Of a stretch of DNA of 29,706 bases, positions 25,194 to 29,706 are shown one piece after another. The stretch spans positions 1 to 29,706 of the forward strand of contig CAWWAC010000022.1 in assembly GCA_963934855.1 (NCBI GenBank). The letters are read 5' to 3'. Numbering within the stretch: position 1 is the stretch's first letter; each line of letters starts with the position of its first letter. The position numbers were made by a program, and so were the translations under genes. The notes beneath the pieces were generated by a model. That model was not told the origin of the DNA and did not search any database. It worked only from the letters and a program-made list of their open reading frames with translations. The stretch is from MAG-120531 sp963934855 (lineage in GTDB: Bacteria > Bacteroidota > Bacteroidia > Flavobacteriales > Flavobacteriaceae).

Positions 25194-26993
25194 TTAAGCA
25201 ATTTTATTGCGCTTTCTATCATTTTCCGTCAAATAAATTTTTCTAAGTCTTAAAAATTTTGGAGTTACCTCTACATACTCATCTTTTTGAATGTATTCTA
25301 AGGCTTCTTCTAATGAAAATTTAATAGCTGGAACAATCTTTGCCTTATCATCTGCTCCAGACGAACGTACGTTAGAAAGCTTCTTTGTCTTAGTTACATT
25401 GACAGCCATATCATCTCCACGAGAATTTTCTCCAATCACTTGTCCTTCATATATATCTTCTCCTGGATCTACAAAAAACTTACCTCTATCTTGTAATTTG
25501 TCAATAGAATAAGGAATGGCTTTTCCTAGTTCCATAGAAACTAAAGAACCGTTTTGGCGCTGAGGTATATCACCTTTCATAGGCTGGTATTCTAAGAACC
25601 TATGTGCCATAATAGCCTCTCCTGCCGTAGCTGTTAACAGTTGGTTTCTCAGTCCAATAATTCCTCTAGAAGGAATTAAAAATTCACAAACCATTCTTTC
25701 GCCTTTAGCTACCATAGAAGTCATTTCTCCTTTTCTAATGGAAACCATTTCTACTGCTTTTCCAGAAACAGACTCTGGTAAATCTATAGTTAAAGCTTCA
25801 ATAGGCTCACACTTAACTCCATCTACTTCCTTTATAATCACCTGAGGTTGTCCAATCTGCATTTCATAACCTTCTCTTCTCATGGTTTCAATGAGTACTG
25901 AAAGGTGCAATACACCACGTCCAAATACCAAGAACTTATCTGCAGAATTTGTTTCATTTACCCTAAGAGCTAGATTCTTTTCTAACTCTTTTGTCAGGCG
26001 ATCTTTAATGTGTCTAGAGGTTACAAACTTTCCGTCTTTTCCAAAGAATGGGCTGTCGTTAATAGTAAACAACATACTCATAGTGGGCTCATCAATAGCA
26101 ATGGTTTGTAATGGCTCTGGATTTTCAAAATCTGCTACTGTATCTCCAATTTCAAAGCCTTCTATACCTACCAATGCACAAATATCACCTGCTATTACTT
26201 CTGAAACTTTTAAACGTCCTAAACCTTCAAAAGTATACAGCTCTTTAATTCTAGATTTCACAACAGTACCATCTCTTTTCATAAGACATACTTGCTGATT
26301 TTCTTTTAAGATACCCCTTTGTAAACGTCCTATAGCTATCCTTCCTGTAAAAGAAGAAAAGTCTAAGGAAGTAATAAGCATTTGAGTATTCCCCTCTTTT
26401 ACTTGAAAAGTAGGAATGTGTTCAATTACCATATCTAATAAAGGCTCTATATTTTCTGTGATTATCTTTGGGTCATCACTCATCCAGTTGTTTTTAGCTG
26501 AACCATAAACCGCAGGAAAATCTAACTGCCATTCTTCTGCTCCTAACTCGTACATAAGATCAAAAACCTTTTCGTGAACTTCCTCTGGTGTACAGTTTTC
26601 TTTATCTACTTTATTAATAACCACACAAGGCTTTAAACCTAAATTTATAGCTTTTTGAAGTACAAAACGGGTCTGAGGCATAGGACCTTCAAAGGCATCT
26701 ACCAACAACAAAACTCCATCTGCCATATTTAAAACGCGCTCTACTTCTCCTCCAAAATCTGCGTGACCTGGAGTGTCAATAATATTAATCTTGGTGCCTT
26801 TATACACAACAGATACATTTTTAGACACAATAGTAATTCCACGCTCACGCTCTAAATCATTACTGTCTAGGATGAGATCTCCTGTTTGTTGGTTGTCGCG
26901 AAACAACTGACAGTGGTACATAATTTTATCTACTAGGGTAGTTTTACCGTGGTCTACGTGGGCAATAATTGCAATGTTCTTAGTATTAGACAT
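25194..26993 (-). CDS. typA: Translational GTPase TypA/BipA
   Basis: A ribosome-associated GTPase related to EF-G, involved in 50S subunit assembly and in growth under stress such as cold. The 599 residues carry all G motifs: AHVDHGKTTL (11-20), RERGIT (49-54), DTPGHADFGGE (73-83) and NKVD (127-130). EF-G-like domains II, III and V and the TypA C-terminal domain follow, with RMVCEFLIPSRGIIGLR and the C-terminal TPKFLRLRKIYL. Length and order match the family. It has its own -7 element (27036-27043) and a small hairpin near its predicted mRNA 5' end. Confidence 0.97.
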   Translation of the reverse strand: MSNTKNIAIIAHVDHGKTTLVDKIMYHCQLFRDNQQTGDLILDSNDLERERGITIVSKNVSVVYKGTKINIIDTPGHADFGGEVERVLNMADGVLLLVDAFEGPMPQTRFVLQKAINLGLKPCVVINKVDKENCTPEEVHEKVFDLMYELGAEEWQLDFPAVYGSAKNNWMSDDPKIITENIEPLLDMVIEHIPTFQVKEGNTQMLITSLDFSSFTGRIAIGRLQRGILKENQQVCLMKRDGTVVKSRIKELYTFEGLGRLKVSEVIAGDICALVGIEGFEIGDTVADFENPEPLQTIAIDEPTMSMLFTINDSPFFGKDGKFVTSRHIKDRLTKELEKNLALRVNETNSADKFLVFGRGVLHLSVLIETMRREGYEMQIGQPQVIIKEVDGVKCEPIEALTIDLPESVSGKAVEMVSIRKGEMTSMVAKGERMVCEFLIPSRGIIGLRNQLLTATAGEAIMAHRFLEYQPMKGDIPQRQNGSLVSMELGKAIPYSIDKLQDRGKFFVDPGEDIYEGQVIGENSRGDDMAVNVTKTKKLSNVRSSGADDKAKIVPAIKFSLEEALEYIQKDEYVEVTPKFLRLRKIYLTENDRKRNKIA

Positions 26994-27014
26994 AAAAGGC
27001 TTGTTTATTAGTCA

Positions 27015-27029
27015 CTTAGCTTGGCTAAG
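27015..27029 (-). other. Hairpin at the predicted 5' end of typA mRNA
   Basis: On the minus strand CTTAGC-CAA-GCTAAG forms a perfect 6-bp stem with a 3-base loop. It lies about 7 bases downstream of the typA -7 element, so the mRNA would begin at or in this hairpin. Such 5' structures often protect mRNA; an operator is also possible. Confidence 0.4.
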
Positions 27030-27035
27030 CGCGCG

Positions 27036-27043
27036 CAAAGATA
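27036..27043 (-). promoter_or_regulatory. -7 element TATCTTTG upstream of typA
   Basis: On the minus strand TATCTTTG fits TAnnTTTG exactly, 42 bp before the typA start. The next bases are GCGCGC. No TTG stands at -33. Confidence 0.6.
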
Positions 27044-27160
27044 CTTCTATTTTCATGGACATTACTAATAAATTTAATTTTTATTTGATTGTAATGTAGT
27101 TGGTATCCCTTCATTTAAAGTTCTAAAATTCAAGGAGACTTATTTATAATCAAAAAGCAA

Positions 27161-27168
27161 TATCTTTG
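27161..27168 (+). promoter_or_regulatory. -7 element TATCTTTG upstream of kdsA
   Basis: TATCTTTG fits TAnnTTTG exactly and lies 19 bp before the kdsA ATG, so the leader would be short, around a dozen bases. No TTG is seen at -33. It is the same octamer as in the divergent typA promoter. Confidence 0.6.
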
Positions 27169-27187
27169 ATATTTAAATTAAGTACCC

Positions 27188-28009
27188 ATGAAATTAGATC
27201 TCATTCCACAAATTAAATACGCTTCTGAAGATAATTTTTTTCTTTTATCTGGCCCTTGCGCAATAGAGGGCGAAGATATGGCACTCAGAATTGCAGAGAA
27301 GATTATGACTATCACAGACAAGCTTAGAATACCTTTTATATTTAAAGGTAGTTTTAAAAAAGCCAACCGTTCTAAGGTAGATTCTTTTACTGGTATTGGA
27401 AATGAGAAAGCACTTGAAATATTAAAAAAAGTATCTGAGACCTTTCTAGTTCCTACAGTTACGGACATACATGAGGCTTCAGACGCTGCTTTAGCTGCCG
27501 CCTATGTAGATGTACTTCAGATCCCAGCCTTTTTGGTTAGACAAACAGATTTAGTAGTAGCGGCAGCAAAAACTGGAAAAGTAGTAAATCTTAAAAAAGG
27601 CCAGTTTATGAGTCCTGAAAGTATGAAACACGCTGTCCAAAAAGTACTAGATAGCGGCAACCAACAAGTTATGCTAACAGACAGAGGCACTATGTTTGGA
27701 TACCAAGATATGGTGGTAGACTTTAGAGGTATTCCTACTATGAAAGCATACGCTCCTGTGGTTTTAGACGTCACCCATTCCTTGCAACAACCCAACCAAA
27801 ATAGTGGAGTCACTGGTGGGAGACCAGATATGATAGATACTATAGCCAGAGCTGGAATTGCAGCTGGAGTGGACGGGGTTTTTATTGAAACACACTTTGA
27901 CCCAGCAAATGCCAAGAGTGATGGGGCTAATATGCTACATTTAGATTACTTAGAAAAATTACTTAGCAATTTAGTATCGCTTAGAAAGACCGTGAATAGT
28001 CTAAATTAA
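27188..28009 (+). CDS. kdsA: 3-deoxy-8-phosphooctulonate synthase (Kdo-8-P synthase), metal-dependent class
   Basis: Condenses phosphoenolpyruvate and arabinose 5-phosphate to Kdo 8-phosphate for the LPS inner core. The 273-residue TIM barrel shows SGPCAIE (21-27), FKGSFKKANRSKVDSF, KKGQFMSPE and LTDRGTMFGY. The four metal ligands of the Aquifex aeolicus enzyme (Cys11, His185, Glu222, Asp233) align with Cys24, His197, Glu234 and Asp245, with the same His-Glu and Glu-Asp spacing. E. coli KdsA has Asn in place of the Cys, so this is the metal-dependent class. It implies a Gram-negative envelope with Kdo. A TATCTTTG promoter precedes it and a bulged hairpin overlaps its stop codon. Confidence 0.96.
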   Translation: MKLDLIPQIKYASEDNFFLLSGPCAIEGEDMALRIAEKIMTITDKLRIPFIFKGSFKKANRSKVDSFTGIGNEKALEILKKVSETFLVPTVTDIHEASDAALAAAYVDVLQIPAFLVRQTDLVVAAAKTGKVVNLKKGQFMSPESMKHAVQKVLDSGNQQVMLTDRGTMFGYQDMVVDFRGIPTMKAYAPVVLDVTHSLQQPNQNSGVTGGRPDMIDTIARAGIAAGVDGVFIETHFDPANAKSDGANMLHLDYLEKLLSNLVSLRKTVNSLN

Positions 28010-28030
28010 AGACCCTATTCATTTTTATTT
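27993..28030 (+). terminator. Probable kdsA terminator with the stop codon in the loop
   Basis: GAATAGTCT (27994-28002) pairs with AGAC-CC-TATTC (28010-28020), a 9-bp stem with a 2-base bulge, closed outside by a T-A pair. The loop AAATTAA contains the kdsA TAA. TTTTTATTT follows on plus, so it suits kdsA. On minus no T-run follows the hairpin, so it would work poorly for the convergent gene at 28025. Confidence 0.5.
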
Positions 28031-29230
28031 AGTGTTTACATAATCTTGTAGGTATTCATATTTTGGTGTGAGATGGCCATTTTCAGTCATTTTAGCCCTA
28101 GAGAGTATTCCATCTTTATCTCCATTAAAAAAAGCAGGAATTACGTGCTCCATAAAAGCGGCTCCAAAACCTTCAGAGGCATCGCTGGGAAGTTCACAAG
28201 GCAAATTGTCTACTGCCATTACTGCAATGGCTCTCTTTTCTCTAAAAGACACTTCTGTTCCTGTTTTCATATCTATCCCATAAATAGGATCTTCAATAGT
28301 ACTGGCCCTAATCGTACTAGGAATTGGATGTCCAATATCGCAACTTATATCTGCTATCACACAAATTTTAAAATGTGGCAAAGCCAAATCTTTTAGCTCA
28401 AAAAAAGCAGGAGCTCCTTGGCCGTAAAAATGACCAGCAATAAAAATATCAGACACTTCTGCAAATTTTAAAAAATCTGATGAATATGCTTCTGGATTAT
28501 TAAAAAAGTCTTTTTTATCCAATAAAACGCCATCTATTCTTTTGTTATAGTCTAGCACATCTATCTGACAATAAACTGCATGCTCAAAATTCTGATCTAA
28601 AAAATGATCAGCACAGACCTTCTCCATGCCCATAGCATCTAAAATTTCTGAGGCTCCGTTTCCAACCCTCCCCGTTCCAGTGAGTACTATTTTAATATTT
28701 GACAATGATATTTCCTTTAATTTTTTTACTAATGCAAATAAGTTTTTTGATTTACTAGCCATAGGCAATTCAAAAATACTTTGCTTTAATCCATATGTTC
28801 TTATGGCGTTATAAGCACCTACAAGGCCCGCATATCTGCCAAAGGCTACCAAGCGTTCTCCAGATACAGCCGTTATAGCTTCATGGTCATACAAGCTAAT
28901 ATTCTTTTCTAAAACTGCCTGCAAAAGCAAGCGGTTATAAGGCTGTTTTTTAATAGTGTGTGAAAAGAAAAAATAAGATTTATTGGGTATTAAAGACGCA
29001 ATTGGTACTTCTTTCACGCCAAGTAAGACTTCACAAGCTTCCATTTTACTTGCTACTTCCAATTTTTTTTCACTGTAATGGCTATCTGCAAACACTCTAA
29101 TATTAGAAGGCTCTACAATAATTTTAATATCAGGATATTGGTCTTCAAGGGATTGGCAAGCTTCAGGAGACAAAACTACCCTTCTATCTGGAGGGGTCTT
29201 ACGTTCTTTTAAAATTCCAAACGAGATCAT
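28025..29230 (-). CDS. LYS1/alanine-dehydrogenase-like NAD(P)-dependent oxidoreductase
   Basis: A 401-residue dehydrogenase of the alanine dehydrogenase / saccharopine dehydrogenase (NAD, lysine-forming) superfamily. The N-terminal domain opens with GILKERKTPPDRRVVLSP, typical of AlaDH_PNT. Lys73 (GVKEVP) and His91 (FSHTIKKQ) fit the catalytic Lys77 and His96 of yeast Lys1. The nucleotide-binding loop is GTGRVGNGA (185-193). The C-terminal CDIGHPIPSTIRASTI and AVDNLPCELPSDASEGF blocks also resemble Lys1 more than alanine dehydrogenase. Bacteria of this group normally make lysine by the diaminopimelate route, so a saccharopine role is uncertain; lysine breakdown or another amino acid is possible. 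It converges on kdsA with a 15-bp gap and is divergent from ssrA. No good promoter match was found. Confidence 0.8.
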   Translation of the reverse strand: MISFGILKERKTPPDRRVVLSPEACQSLEDQYPDIKIIVEPSNIRVFADSHYSEKKLEVASKMEACEVLLGVKEVPIASLIPNKSYFFFSHTIKKQPYNRLLLQAVLEKNISLYDHEAITAVSGERLVAFGRYAGLVGAYNAIRTYGLKQSIFELPMASKSKNLFALVKKLKEISLSNIKIVLTGTGRVGNGASEILDAMGMEKVCADHFLDQNFEHAVYCQIDVLDYNKRIDGVLLDKKDFFNNPEAYSSDFLKFAEVSDIFIAGHFYGQGAPAFFELKDLALPHFKICVIADISCDIGHPIPSTIRASTIEDPIYGIDMKTGTEVSFREKRAIAVMAVDNLPCELPSDASEGFGAAFMEHVIPAFFNGDKDGILSRAKMTENGHLTPKYEYLQDYVNTK

Positions 29231-29288
29231 AAATATATTTTATCAGTGTAATTTAGGTTGAATTCACTGGCTTAGCAAACTTTTTTAC

Positions 29289-29296
29289 TAACTTTG
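29289..29296 (+). promoter_or_regulatory. -7 element TAACTTTG upstream of ssrA
   Basis: TAACTTTG fits TAnnTTTG exactly and lies 11 bp before the mature tmRNA 5' end at 29308, so little or no 5' trimming would be needed. No TTG lies at -33; a TTG occurs 28 bp upstream, too far. Confidence 0.6.
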
Positions 29297-29307
29297 CAAA
29301 ATCTTAT

Positions 29308-29702
29308 GGGGCCGACCGGTATTGACAGCGAGGTCAATTGGGATGTAAGCATGTCGAGCGCTGAATTACAGCTCGTAAATCTCATTTTTCACACTTTTAA
29401 TAGGCGAGAATAACTACGCTCTAGCTGCTTAATCCGAATTATAGTAGGATTTTGCCACGTCCTTACTAGGTAGGGAGGCCAGATGTTCCATGGGAAGCCC
29501 TTGTTGTTGGCGTCCCAATCCGGAGCACCATCAAAAACAACATAGAGAAATTAAGGCTTTGGTAATTTCTTAAAACTAAAAAAGCTAAGGTTGTGTTGGG
29601 CGGTTTTCGGTCAGACACTTCACAAAAACCAATCGAAAACTAAACATGAAGAAAGCATTGTAATTACTTGTTTGGACGAGGGTTCGACTCCCTCCGGCTC
29701 CA
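29308..29702 (+). ncRNA. ssrA: Transfer-messenger RNA (tmRNA), complete, one-piece
   Basis: Rescues stalled ribosomes by acting as alanyl-tRNA and as a short mRNA. The 5' GGGGCCG (29308-29314) pairs with CGGCTCC (29695-29701), one pair being G-U, to form the acceptor stem, followed by discriminator A (29702). The T-arm is GAGGG-TTCGACT-CCCTC (29678-29694). The tag frame starts with the resume codon GGC at 29403 and reads GENNYALAA with TAA at 29430-29432. CCA is not encoded (CTTT follows the A), so it must be added. The 395-base length and single-piece order are normal. Confidence 0.97.
29403..29432 (+). other. tmRNA proteolysis-tag reading frame (GENNYALAA, stop)
   Basis: GGC GAG AAT AAC TAC GCT CTA GCT GCT TAA inside ssrA. 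The C-terminal YALAA is the usual degron recognised by ClpXP-type proteases. The resume codon encodes Gly, not the Ala of E. coli. Confidence 0.95.
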
Positions 29703-29706
29703 CTTT

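Noticed and set aside
25882..26298. 138-codon plus-strand frame antisense to typA
   Set aside because: The typA frame is full length with all G motifs. The antisense frame has no motif.
27517..27915. 132-codon minus-strand frame antisense to kdsA
   Set aside because: kdsA is complete with all catalytic residues; the antisense frame is a by-product of its codon use.
14436..29706. Search for CRISPR arrays, transposases, toxin-antitoxin or defence genes
   Set aside because: No spaced direct repeats, transposase or nuclease motifs were seen. The genes are housekeeping or envelope genes, so no mobile or defence system is claimed.

Overview
The window is a dense, low-GC stretch of bacterial chromosome that reads as Bacteroidota, most likely Flavobacteriaceae. 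The evidence is a fused secDF gene, a prolyl-tRNA synthetase of the archaeal/eukaryotic-like short class, an OmpP1/FadL porin of the Bacteroidota kind, several promoters with the Bacteroidota -7 element TAnnTTTG (two with TTG 19-20 bp upstream), no obvious Shine-Dalgarno sites, and a one-piece tmRNA encoding the tag GENNYALAA. It holds 20 intact protein genes, a tRNA-Glu cut by the left edge and a complete ssrA at the right edge. I see no insertion sequence, prophage, CRISPR array or frameshifted gene. No gap between genes exceeds about 220 bp.

Layout. 1-1605 (minus): tRNA-Glu(UUC) and proS. 1761-8253 (plus): a repeat-rich lipoprotein, an OmpP1/FadL-like barrel, folE, cysS, yidD and lgt. 8305-16106 (minus): secDF, mdh, gyrB and asnB. 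16326-16877 (plus): a secreted DUF2911 protein. 16919-23457 (minus): an amidohydrolase lipoprotein, a plugless TonB-receptor-like barrel, and a 1005-residue secreted TPR protein whose end overlaps the barrel start. 23593-25136 (plus): ftsE and ppgK. 25194-26993 (minus): typA. 27188-28009 (plus): kdsA. 28025-29230 (minus): a LYS1/alanine-dehydrogenase-like oxidoreductase. 29308-29702 (plus): ssrA.

Functionally, most of the window is housekeeping: translation (proS, cysS, typA, ssrA, tRNA-Glu), DNA topology (gyrB), central metabolism (mdh, asnB, ppgK, folE) and envelope building. The envelope set is notable: yidD, lgt and secDF serve protein insertion, lipoprotein maturation and export, kdsA makes the LPS sugar Kdo, and five genes encode predicted exported or outer-membrane proteins. 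All four convergent gene junctions carry a hairpin that overlaps or abuts a stop codon.

The best candidates for something undescribed are the lipoprotein at 1761-3170 (acidic N-terminal part, an A-B-B-A-B array of Trp/Gly/Asn repeats, and a basic Ser/Arg/Asn tail) with its porin neighbour, and the translationally coupled TPR/barrel pair at 18642-23457. No function can be proved for either from sequence alone, and I found no defence or mobile system.
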